The notes under the pieces: generated by a model | Seen by the model: the letters and a program-made list of their open reading frames with translations, nothing else | What the model was told of the DNA's origin: nothing | Database searches by the model: none | Translations under genes and position numbers: made by a program | Shown: positions 38,347 to 45,890 of the stretch, one piece after another | How positions within the stretch are numbered: position 1 is the first letter of the stretch | How the letters are laid out: every line of letters starts with the position of its first letter | NCBI RefSeq assembly: GCF_017798165.1 | Contig: NZ_CP059068.1 | Location: 3,472,001-3,536,000 of the forward strand | Source: Rhodoferax sp. AJA081-3 | GTDB taxonomy: Bacteria > Pseudomonadota > Gammaproteobacteria > Burkholderiales > Burkholderiaceae_C | Length of the DNA: 64,000 nt | Direction: 5' to 3'

Positions 38347-38811
38347 TCAATCCCAGCTGCCGATGTCCGCATTTTTGCCCTCGCCGCCGGGTTGGCCGTC
38401 TGCGCCGAAGGAGAGCACATCCACCTCGCCCCGCACGCCCGGGTTCAGGTATTGGTAGGGACGGCCCCAGGGGTCGTTGGGCAACTTTTCAACGTATTGT
38501 TTCCAGTTGGTGGGAATGGGGCTTTCGGTGGGTTTGGTGCGCAGGGCCTGCAGGCCTTGGGCTGCAGTGGGAAAACGCTGGTTGTCCAGCTTGTAGAGTT
38601 TGAGCGCCCCCATCAGGTTATTGACATCGGTCTTGGCCGCCGTGGCGCGTGCGTCATCGGCACGGTCCAGCACATTGGGCACGATTAGCGCGGCCAGCAC
38701 GCCGATGATCACCAGGACCACCATCAGCTCGATGAGGGTAAAGCCGTTGGCAGGGCGGTTGCGCCGGTGCACAGGGGGCACCGAGGGGGAGTGGAATGCT
38801 TGGTGGTTCAT
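38347..38811 (-). CDS. gspG: Major pseudopilin GspG
   Basis: The 154-residue major pseudopilin has the leader RRNRPANG|FTLIELMVVLVIIGVLAALIVP and the conserved C-terminal NDPWGRPYQYLNPG followed by a calcium-site-like region. It is the first gene of the minus-strand gsp block. ATG 38811 is chosen; ATG 38826 would add five residues and would nearly touch the divergent gspC start at 38836. The leader is long (about 23 residues). Confidence 0.94.
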   Translation of the reverse strand: MNHQAFHSPSVPPVHRRNRPANGFTLIELMVVLVIIGVLAALIVPNVLDRADDARATAAKTDVNNLMGALKLYKLDNQRFPTAAQGLQALRTKPTESPIPTNWKQYVEKLPNDPWGRPYQYLNPGVRGEVDVLSFGADGQPGGEGKNADIGSWD

Positions 38812-38835
38812 AGTCGGGTCAATCATAATCGCGCA

Positions 38836-39279
38836 ATGCAAATAAACGCTTTTCAGGTGTGGGGGACTCGGCTGGCAACCTTGCTGCTGGCTGCGTTGGC
38901 GGCGCTCAGTGGCACCTATTGGGCGCTCAAGAGTACACACGCCAACAGTGTATCGAGCGCAGCCCCCGCAGCCGGTTTCGCCGGCCTGGACCCGCAGGCA
39001 CTGGCGCGGGCTCTGGGTGGGGGTGGTGCAGTGGCGCCAGCCGGTGCGCCGGTAGCCCCGAGTACGGCCTATGTGCTGGTGGGGGTGTTGGCAGACCGCC
39101 AGCATGGCGGCGCGGCGCTGATATCGGTCGATGGCAAGGCCGCTAAGCCCTACCGCGTGGGCGCCCCGGTGGACGGCAACCTGGTGTTGCAGTCGGTTGT
39201 GGGTCGGCGTGCGGTTCTGGCGGCCGGTGTGGACGCCCCGGCGCAGATGACGCTGGAATTGCCGCCCCTCAGCAAGTGA
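38836..39279 (+). CDS. gspC: Short GspC-like type II secretion protein
   Basis: The 147-residue product has one N-terminal membrane helix (LATLLLAALAALSGTYWAL), an Ala/Gly/Pro-rich linker and a homology-region domain (YVLVGVLADRQHGGAALISVDGKAAKPYRVG), which in GspC contacts the secretin. It is about half the length of classical GspC and has no PDZ or coiled-coil tail. It is divergent from gspG, with only 10-25 bases between starts. The call relies on domain order and context. Confidence 0.8.
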   Translation: MQINAFQVWGTRLATLLLAALAALSGTYWALKSTHANSVSSAAPAAGFAGLDPQALARALGGGGAVAPAGAPVAPSTAYVLVGVLADRQHGGAALISVDGKAAKPYRVGAPVDGNLVLQSVVGRRAVLAAGVDAPAQMTLELPPLSK

Positions 39280-40040
39280 TGCCACACGCGCAGGCCCAGG
39301 CCGTGCCAGCACGGGCGGTCGCTTTGGACGCACTGCGCGGGATGGCCGTGTTGTGGATGACACTGTTCCATTTTGCGTTTGACCTCAACCACTTCGGCTG
39401 GATGCGTGCGGATTTTTACCGTGACCCGCTGTGGACGGTGCAACGCACCTGCATACTGAGCCTGTTCTTGCTGTGTGCCGGATGTGGCCAGGCATTTGCA
39501 GTACACGCGGGCCAGACCTGGAGCCGCTTCTGGCGCCGGTGGGGCCAGATTGCCGCCTGCGCGCTGGCCGTCAGTCTGGGCTCGGCGCTGATGTTTCCCA
39601 ATAGCTGGATTTATTTTGGTGTCCTGCATGGCATGGCAGTGATGCTGCTGGTGTGCAGGGCCTCCGCGCATTGGGGCCCCTGGTTGTGGCCTGCCGGTGG
39701 AGTGGTGGTTGTGTTGGGTATCTACGCACCCCAACTGCATGCTTTGTTGCCGTTTGCCGATACCCTGAATCTCAAAGCGTTGAACTGGGTGGGGCTGGTC
39801 AGCCACAAGCCCATTACCGAAGACTATGTACCGCTGCTGCCCTGGCTGGGTGTCATGTGGTGGGGGATGGCTGCAGGCCAGTGGATGCTGGCGCGGGGCT
39901 GGATGCCGCGTGTGGACCAGACCGCCCGTGCCCTGCCACTGGCGCCATTGTCCTGGCTGGGGCGCTGGAGCCTGACCTGGTACATGGCGCACCAGCCGGT
40001 GCTGATTGGCTTGCTGACGGTGGCGGGGTTTCTGCGCTGA
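39279..40040 (+). CDS. DUF1624 (heparan-alpha-glucosaminide acetyltransferase-like) membrane protein
   Basis: The 253-residue protein has about seven hydrophobic segments. The N-terminus ALDALRGMAVLWMTLFHFAFDLNHFG contains the R-G-x-A and histidine pattern of DUF1624 and related membrane acyltransferases. A role in acylating a surface sugar is possible but not shown. The ATG overlaps the gspC stop (TGATG), so it is coexpressed with gspC. Substrate unknown. Confidence 0.8.
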   Translation: MPHAQAQAVPARAVALDALRGMAVLWMTLFHFAFDLNHFGWMRADFYRDPLWTVQRTCILSLFLLCAGCGQAFAVHAGQTWSRFWRRWGQIAACALAVSLGSALMFPNSWIYFGVLHGMAVMLLVCRASAHWGPWLWPAGGVVVVLGIYAPQLHALLPFADTLNLKALNWVGLVSHKPITEDYVPLLPWLGVMWWGMAAGQWMLARGWMPRVDQTARALPLAPLSWLGRWSLTWYMAHQPVLIGLLTVAGFLR

Positions 40041-40042
40041 CC

Positions 40043-40066
40043 AGGCCAACATGTGTAATGTGGCCT
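40043..40066 (+). terminator. Hairpin between convergent genes, no T-run
   Basis: AGGCCAACAT pairs with ATGTGGCCT, with one bulged A and a five-base loop, three bases after the DUF1624 stop. The stem is reasonable but lacks a T-run. It could limit readthrough into the convergent TolC-like gene. Confidence 0.4.
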
Positions 40067-40082
40067 TCGCGCGGGCAGCTAG

Positions 40083-41939
40083 TTAGTAGCTACGGCCCTT
40101 GGTCACCGTTTCACGGGTGATTTTCCAGACACCTTTTACGTTTTCCAGAGCCAGGGTCTTGTTGACCGAGTCTTTGTAATTGACAGAACCGTACTCTTGA
40201 GAAAACGCGACCTCTGCCGTTTTGTTGTCGCAGCGTACGGGTGACACTTTACCAATGGTGATGCTGATGTCACCCTGTTTGCTGATGCGGCTGGTGCGCA
40301 TGGCTTCCCACTGCTTGCGGTCCATCGCCTTGCCGGGATCAAAGCTGCTGGCGTAAGCGCCCAGATAACCGGGTACATCTTTCTTGTTCCAGGCTTCTAG
40401 CCAAGTTTGTACGGCCTTGGGTAGCTGGTTGCAAATATCCGCGGTGGGATTGGATGGAGGCAGTGCTACCGGTACAGCAGTGGTTGCGCCTGTGACGGGT
40501 TTGCCAGGATCAGCGGGCAAGGACGCCGGACGGGAATTGAAGCTGCGGTCCAGGGCGGGTGCCGTGGGGACCTGGTGGTCGCATTGCATCAGCGCGTCGT
40601 CGTCTTGTGTATTGCCGGAGGCGTCGGGTGTCTCTGTGGACAGTGTTTGCAGCTTCAGCGTGCTGAGCAGGGTGCCGGATGTGGCCAGCACACGCACGGC
40701 CGACAGCTGCAGGTCGTACTCGGCATTGGCCAGCGCCCGGCGAGCCTGGTAGAGCTCGTTTTCGGTGTCCAGCAAGTCCAGCAGTGATCGCTGGCCAATG
40801 TCAAATTGTTGTTGATACGCTTGGCGGGCCTTGGAGGTGGACAACTCGTGTTGGCTGAGCAGCTTGATTTGTGCAGCCAGACGTTGGGAGTCGTTGAACG
40901 CAATTTCACCGGTTTGCCAAACATCGCGGCAGGCTTTGTCACGCAGGTCGTAGGCGCTGTTGAGTTTGGCGACGGCTTGGTTGACACGGGCCTTGTCAGA
41001 CCCGCCGCGGTACAGGTTGTAGCTCAACACCACTTCCAGCGCCGTGTCGCGGTAGTCACCGTTGATACCACTCTGGTTGGTTTCCATGCTTTGCCGGGCA
41101 CGGAATTCAACGGTTGGGCTGTAAGCGGCCCGCCGCATGCTGCTGTCGGATCGGTAACCGCGGATGGTGGCTACCGCGGATAAAAATTCGGGGTTGCTGC
41201 GCACCGCTTCTGACGGGAAACCGGCGCCTGCTTTCAGGTACTGGCCCATGGATTCTGTGGCCGCGAGATTTGCCGCAGGAAGCTGGCCCACCAGCCGTTG
41301 GTAACGGGCGGACACATCATGCAGATTGCTGGATTCGGTGAGCCAGTTGGACTCTGCCAGGGCCATGCGGCCTGCAGCTTGCTCAAGGTCGACTTTACGG
41401 CCTACGCCAGCGGTGACCTTTTGGCTCAATCGGTCGTGTACTTCCTGGTGGGTCGTAAAGTTGTCGGCGGCGAGCTGGACCAGTTCGCGAAAGCGCAGCA
41501 CGTCGGTGTAGGCGCGGGCGGCTTCCAGCGCAATCTGGTTGCTGCTGGCCAGCAAGTCATAGTAGGCGGCCTGCTGGGCATAACTGAGTCGCCGGGTTTC
41601 GTGCAACGTGGCAAATCCGTCGAACAGTGTCTGGCGCAATTGCAGGGACGCGCGGTTGCCGTTGTAGCTTAGTGCGGAGGCCAGCGAAGGGGTCTTGGTT
41701 TCATAGGTCCCACCTGCCACTTCCAGATCAATACGGGGCAACCAGGCCCCTTGTGCTACGCCACGCTCCGCCTTGGCGGCCTCCAGGTTGTGGAAGCGCA
41801 ATTTGACTTCGGGGTTTTGCAGAATGGCCCGCTCAACGGCTTCTTTCAGCGTGCCAGGTGACTGCTGAGCCAAGACCCAGGGACTGAAACTGGCGCTGGC
41901 AATCAAGGCTGCGGTGCTGATGGCGGTGAGCTTGGTCAT
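40083..41939 (-). CDS. TolC-family outer-membrane channel (LapE-like) fused to NTF2-like domain
   Basis: The 618-residue precursor has a signal peptide (MTKLTAISTAALIASASF...LAQ). A TolC/OEP domain follows (SPGTLKEAVERAILQNPEVKLRF, then ARAYTDVLRFRELV in the first half and the matching SKARQAYQQQFDIGQRSLLDLLDTENELY in the second). That part ends near residue 440. After a linker, residues 500-618 form an extra domain (LEAWNKKDVPGYLGAYASSF, WKITRE) resembling NTF2-like/Cds6-type C-terminal domains. As outer channel it would complete a type I exporter for the adhesin encoded nearby. The fusion is unusual. No ABC or adaptor gene of such an exporter is in the window. Confidence 0.88.
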   Translation of the reverse strand: MTKLTAISTAALIASASFSPWVLAQQSPGTLKEAVERAILQNPEVKLRFHNLEAAKAERGVAQGAWLPRIDLEVAGGTYETKTPSLASALSYNGNRASLQLRQTLFDGFATLHETRRLSYAQQAAYYDLLASSNQIALEAARAYTDVLRFRELVQLAADNFTTHQEVHDRLSQKVTAGVGRKVDLEQAAGRMALAESNWLTESSNLHDVSARYQRLVGQLPAANLAATESMGQYLKAGAGFPSEAVRSNPEFLSAVATIRGYRSDSSMRRAAYSPTVEFRARQSMETNQSGINGDYRDTALEVVLSYNLYRGGSDKARVNQAVAKLNSAYDLRDKACRDVWQTGEIAFNDSQRLAAQIKLLSQHELSTSKARQAYQQQFDIGQRSLLDLLDTENELYQARRALANAEYDLQLSAVRVLATSGTLLSTLKLQTLSTETPDASGNTQDDDALMQCDHQVPTAPALDRSFNSRPASLPADPGKPVTGATTAVPVALPPSNPTADICNQLPKAVQTWLEAWNKKDVPGYLGAYASSFDPGKAMDRKQWEAMRTSRISKQGDISITIGKVSPVRCDNKTAEVAFSQEYGSVNYKDSVNKTLALENVKGVWKITRETVTKGRSY

Positions 41940-42272
41940 ATTCTTGGAATTCTTCCTGCAATGTGTGGGCAACGTGGCGGCAAGCTGCCAGGCGAAGCAC
42001 TGTGCTAGTGTCCGCCGAGTATAGATAGTGCATTATTCTGCTAGGAAATTGCGAGCACGTCAGCCTTTGTGGGCGTTGGCGTTTTAAAAACGGGGCCTTG
42101 TGTGAAAAAATACACAAAATGTTACAACATTCTTTCTGCTGGCTTACAAGTCCCGCGTTTGCGGCGGGATTGGTCATGGTCCCCGTACATGTTGTGCAGT
42201 CGGAGCAGTGTGGGCGTGTGACGGTGCGTCGCACCGGATTGCACCTATGCTTGTGATGGCCCCTTTACCCCA
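41940..42272 (+). promoter_or_regulatory. Divergent control region between tolC-like gene and lapG
   Basis: This 333-base region separates divergent genes and must hold promoters for both. Two inverted repeats lie side by side: TTGTGT-n8-ACACAA at 42098-42117 and AATGTT-AC-AACATT at 42118-42131. The AT-rich tract around them contrasts with the flanking sequence. They are candidate operators, about 140-175 bases before lapG. No regulator is identified. Confidence 0.5.
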
Positions 42273-42995
42273 ATGGTGAGCATGGTGTTTGGGCGTACTT
42301 TTTGGGTCAGGGCGGTGGCATTGGGGCTCTGCGTGGGTGCGATCTGGCTAGGTTCCACTGCGTATGGTGGTGTGGATTTTGAGCGGATGCTGGCGTCTCT
42401 GACCCAGCGCTGGGGAACCGGGGTCACCGCCAAATTCAATGCCTGGCAAAGCCTGATCGCCAACAACAAGGCGTCGGCGGATACCGACAGGTTGAAGCGC
42501 ACCAATGATTTCTTCAACCGAAACATTGTGTTTGGCGACGACACGGCAGTCTGGACCCAGGAAGACTATTGGGCCACTCCGTTGGACACATTGGGTAAAG
42601 GCTTTGGAGATTGTGAAGACTTCGTGATTGCGAAGTACTTTACGCTGAAGGAAATGGGCGTTGATTCCAGCAAATTGCGCCTGATTTATGTGCGGGCCAA
42701 AACCGGCTCGACGGACAGCACGGCCTTGCAGGCACATATGGTTTTGGCCTATTACGCACGACCTGAATCCGAACCCCTGGTTCTGGACAACCTGATTGCC
42801 GATATTCGGCCCGCGTCGCGTCGGCCCGATTTGGTACCGGTCTTTAGCTTCAACAGTGAAGGCATCTTTACGGGTGTTTCCGGGAAAGAAGCGACGCCCG
42901 CCGCGGGAACGGGGCGTTTATCCCGCTGGGAAGATTTGTTGAAACGCGCGCGCGGAAGGCTTCGAGTGATTGCGAAGCACAGAAAAGGAAATTGA
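42273..42995 (+). CDS. lapG: LapG-type periplasmic cysteine protease
   Basis: LapG cuts the N-terminal retention module of LapA-type adhesins and so releases them from the cell. The 240-residue product has an N-terminal export helix (VRAVALGLCVGAIWLG). It has the transglutaminase-like catalytic triad: Cys114 in GKGFGDCEDFV, His155 in QAHMVL and Asp172 in VLDNL. The stop is two bases before the lapD ATG, so they form an operon, as in the Pseudomonas system. Its likely substrate is the giant adhesin encoded at 44.9-64 kb. Confidence 0.93.
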   Translation: MVSMVFGRTFWVRAVALGLCVGAIWLGSTAYGGVDFERMLASLTQRWGTGVTAKFNAWQSLIANNKASADTDRLKRTNDFFNRNIVFGDDTAVWTQEDYWATPLDTLGKGFGDCEDFVIAKYFTLKEMGVDSSKLRLIYVRAKTGSTDSTALQAHMVLAYYARPESEPLVLDNLIADIRPASRRPDLVPVFSFNSEGIFTGVSGKEATPAAGTGRLSRWEDLLKRARGRLRVIAKHRKGN

Positions 42996-42997
42996 AT

Positions 42998-44914
42998 ATG
43001 TCAATGTTTCGCCAACTATGGCTTGCCATCATTGCCAGCACACTGATGGCGCTCGCCGGAAGCCTGCTGGTTTCCATGTTGAGCGCGCGCTCCTACCTGG
43101 AGTCCCAGCTCTCCATCAAAAACACCGACAACGCGACAGCGTTGGCCTTGTCATTGAGCCAGAGCAACCCGGACGACGTGACGGTTGAACTGGTGGTGGC
43201 CTCGTTGTTTGATGGCGGGCATTACGAACTTGTGCGGGTGACCAATCCGCAGGGCAAAACCATCTCCGAGCGCCTGGGGTCGGATACCGATTTGGGCGCT
43301 CCCACGTGGTTTGTTCAATTGCTGCCCATCCGCGCGCAGTCGGGGCAAGCACAAATCTCCAGTGGCTGGAAACAATTTGGCACCGTGACGCTGGTCAGTC
43401 AAAGTCGTTTTGCCTATGCCGCATTGTGGAAGAGTGCGCAGGAGATGGTGGTGGCCCTGACGCTGGCCGGCCTGGCAGGCGGGTACATGGCGACCTTGGT
43501 TTTGCGCCGATTACGCCGTCCGCTAAACGCCGTGATAGACCAAGCGCAGGCGATTACGGAACGGCGCTTTGTCACGATGGAGGAGCCGGCAGTGCCGGAG
43601 CTGAAGAAGCTGGCCCAGGCGATGAACGTTACGGTTGCTCGGCTCAAAGCCATGTTTGACGATGAGGCCAAACGCCTGGAAGGTGTTCGGCGTGAAGCGA
43701 ACTGCGATACCCTGACCGGGCTGGCCAATCGGAGCAACTTCATGGCGCGCTTGCGCGACATGGTCCAGGCAGAACACTCGGCCGGCGGATCTGTGTTTAT
43801 CGCGCGGGTTGCGAACTTGGCGACCGTCAACCAGTCCTTGGGGCGCAAGGACACAGATGAGTTGTTGCGGGCCTTTGCACGCGGCCTATTGTCGGTGTCT
43901 GCGCGGTATCCGGAGGCGCTGGCGGCCCGCCTCAATGGCGCGGACTTTGCCATGTTGGTGCCTGCACTCGATGCCCCCCAGCGTGTTGCCGCGGATCTTT
44001 TTTCCGCGCTGACCAAAGAGGCGCAGGCCTATCTACCCAATAGCCCCAGCACCTGGCTGGGTTGTGGAAACTTTCCGCCGGGTGTGGAAATGGAGACCAT
44101 CCTGGCACAAGTTGACCTGGCGCTGGCGGCCGTGGAGGCGGATGGGGCCAGTGGCCTGAAAGTGGTGGATCTGCATGTGGGTGACGATGCACCAAAAAGT
44201 ACAGAAGTGTGGTCCCGGTTGATACACCGCGCACTGGAACAGAAGTGGGTGCGCCTGGTGTCATTTCCGGTGATGTCCTTGGACGGAAGACTGGTGCATC
44301 GCGAATGTCCGCTGCGCTTGATGTTTGATGAACGGGGGGAGTGGCAGCCGGCGGGCAAGTTCCTTCCCGTAGCGGAGCGGCTCAAACTCACCCCACAGCT
44401 GGATCTGGCTGCTGTGTCTTTGGGCTTGGATGAGCTGGAGGCAAAGCCCGAGCTTACAGGCTTGGCCATCAACTTGTCTGCCAGTTCCATCTACCTCCCC
44501 GAGTTCAGAAGCGACTTGCAGCGCCTGCTGAAACGCCGGTCGGGTACTTCGCGGCTTTGGCTGGAGGTGGCGGAGTCGGGCGCACTGTCGCACTTTGATG
44601 CCTTTAAGGCTTTGTGTGTGGACCTGCGGGGGGTAGGCTGCAAGCTGGGGTTGGAGCACTTTGGTCGGCAATTCAGCGAAATTGGCCGTCTGCACGACCT
44701 GGGTCTGGATTACATCAAGGTAGATGGAAGTTTTGTGCGGGGCCTGGATGGCAATGTCGGGAACCAGGCCTTTTTGAAGGGCCTGTCCACCATCGCGCAC
44801 AGCATTGGGCTCAAGGTGATCGCGGAAGGCGTCACCAGCGAGGCAGATTTGATGGCGCTGGGCCCGGTGGGCTTTGATGGCGCCACCGGACCTGCGGTCA
44901 ACGAGCCCCGTTGA
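42998..44914 (+). CDS. lapD: LapD-type c-di-GMP receptor with degenerate GGDEF and EAL domains
   Basis: LapD senses cytoplasmic c-di-GMP and then sequesters LapG at the periplasmic side, keeping the adhesin on the surface. The 638-residue protein has a first membrane helix, a LapD/MoxY-type periplasmic domain (about residues 30-145), a second helix (MVVALTLAGLAGGYMATLVL), a HAMP linker, then a GGDEF fold whose motif is replaced by NGADF (residues 313-317). The EAL fold has ECP (436-438) in place of EAL. Both enzymatic motifs are lost, as expected of a receptor. ATG 42998 follows AAGGAA. Confidence 0.93.
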   Translation: MSMFRQLWLAIIASTLMALAGSLLVSMLSARSYLESQLSIKNTDNATALALSLSQSNPDDVTVELVVASLFDGGHYELVRVTNPQGKTISERLGSDTDLGAPTWFVQLLPIRAQSGQAQISSGWKQFGTVTLVSQSRFAYAALWKSAQEMVVALTLAGLAGGYMATLVLRRLRRPLNAVIDQAQAITERRFVTMEEPAVPELKKLAQAMNVTVARLKAMFDDEAKRLEGVRREANCDTLTGLANRSNFMARLRDMVQAEHSAGGSVFIARVANLATVNQSLGRKDTDELLRAFARGLLSVSARYPEALAARLNGADFAMLVPALDAPQRVAADLFSALTKEAQAYLPNSPSTWLGCGNFPPGVEMETILAQVDLALAAVEADGASGLKVVDLHVGDDAPKSTEVWSRLIHRALEQKWVRLVSFPVMSLDGRLVHRECPLRLMFDERGEWQPAGKFLPVAERLKLTPQLDLAAVSLGLDELEAKPELTGLAINLSASSIYLPEFRSDLQRLLKRRSGTSRLWLEVAESGALSHFDAFKALCVDLRGVGCKLGLEHFGRQFSEIGRLHDLGLDYIKVDGSFVRGLDGNVGNQAFLKGLSTIAHSIGLKVIAEGVTSEADLMALGPVGFDGATGPAVNEPR

Positions 44915-44922
44915 TAACGGGG
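44906..44922. terminator. Symmetric hairpin between lapD and adhesin
   Basis: CCCCGTT-GAT-AACGGGG is a perfect seven-pair hairpin overlapping the lapD stop codon and lying 20 bases beyond the adhesin stop on the other strand. There is no T-run on either side, so termination is uncertain. It is well placed to act on both convergent transcripts. Confidence 0.45.
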
Positions 44923-44941
44923 CGACAGCAGTGATCGACGT

Positions 44942-45890
44942 CTACGGGGTAGGTGTTGATCCTGCTTTCAGCAGATCGGCTGCAATGGTCAGGCTGACGG
45001 AGCCCGAGGCGGTGCCGCCATGGCCATCACTGATGGTGTAGCTGAACGAGGCGTCGCCTACATAGTCCTTGGTAGGTGTAAACACCACGCTGCCATCAAC
45101 CAGTGCAACGGTGCCATGGGTGGCGTCCAGAACCGAGCTGATGGTTAATGGGTCGCCATTCGGATCGGTGTCATTGCTTAACAATGTGGCTGATGCAATG
45201 GTCAGTGGGGTGTTGGCAGTGCCTGTCACCGTGTCGGCTACTGCCACCGGCGCTCCATTGACGTTGACAGCCACAGTTGTTGTGGATGTTCCGCCCTGGC
45301 CGTCGCTGATGGTGTAGTTGAACGACGCGGCGCCTGAGTATCCAGCAGTGGGTGTGAACACCACATCGCTTCCCACCAGTGCGACACTGCCGTGGTTGGC
45401 ATCTTGCACCGAGAACAAGGTCAGCGGGTCTCCATCCACATCGCTGTCATTGATCAACAGCGTTGAAGTTGCAACGGTGACCGGTGTCCCTTGCATGGTG
45501 TCAGCTGTATCGGCCACCGCAACGGGTGAATCGTTGACTGCGGTAACTGAGATGGCGAGCGTGGATGTGTCGTTGTTGGATCCGTCGGTCATCGTGTAAG
45601 TTACCAGCGGAACAGGGCCGTTGTAATTGGCAACCGGGACGAAGGTGAATGTTCCATCCGCATGGATAGCCAGGGTACCGACACCTGCAAGCGTAGCGGT
45701 TTCGCCAGCCTTAAAGATGGTGGTGTTGTCCTTGATCTGGTAGTTGACAATGCTGACGGTTCCGCTGCTGCTGGTGGTTCCGGTGAGAACGCTACCCGTG
45801 AGCGTGCTGTCCTCGTTGACCTTGAGCTCCTCGTTCAGATCGGCAAAGCCCGTTGCAGGAGTGGATTCGGAGCTGCTGGTGGACATCACC
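44942..45890 (-). other. Adhesin domain: cadherin/Ig-like repeats at C-terminus
   Basis: Three repeats of about 90-100 residues share the pattern NDSPVAVADT...LLINDSDVDGDPLT...FTPTAGYSGAASFNYTISDGQGGTS, typical of bacterial cadherin-like/Ig-like (Cadherin_5, Big_9 type) domains with calcium-binding acidic residues. The gene ends within seventeen residues of the last repeat, leaving no room for an RTX block. Confidence 0.75.
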
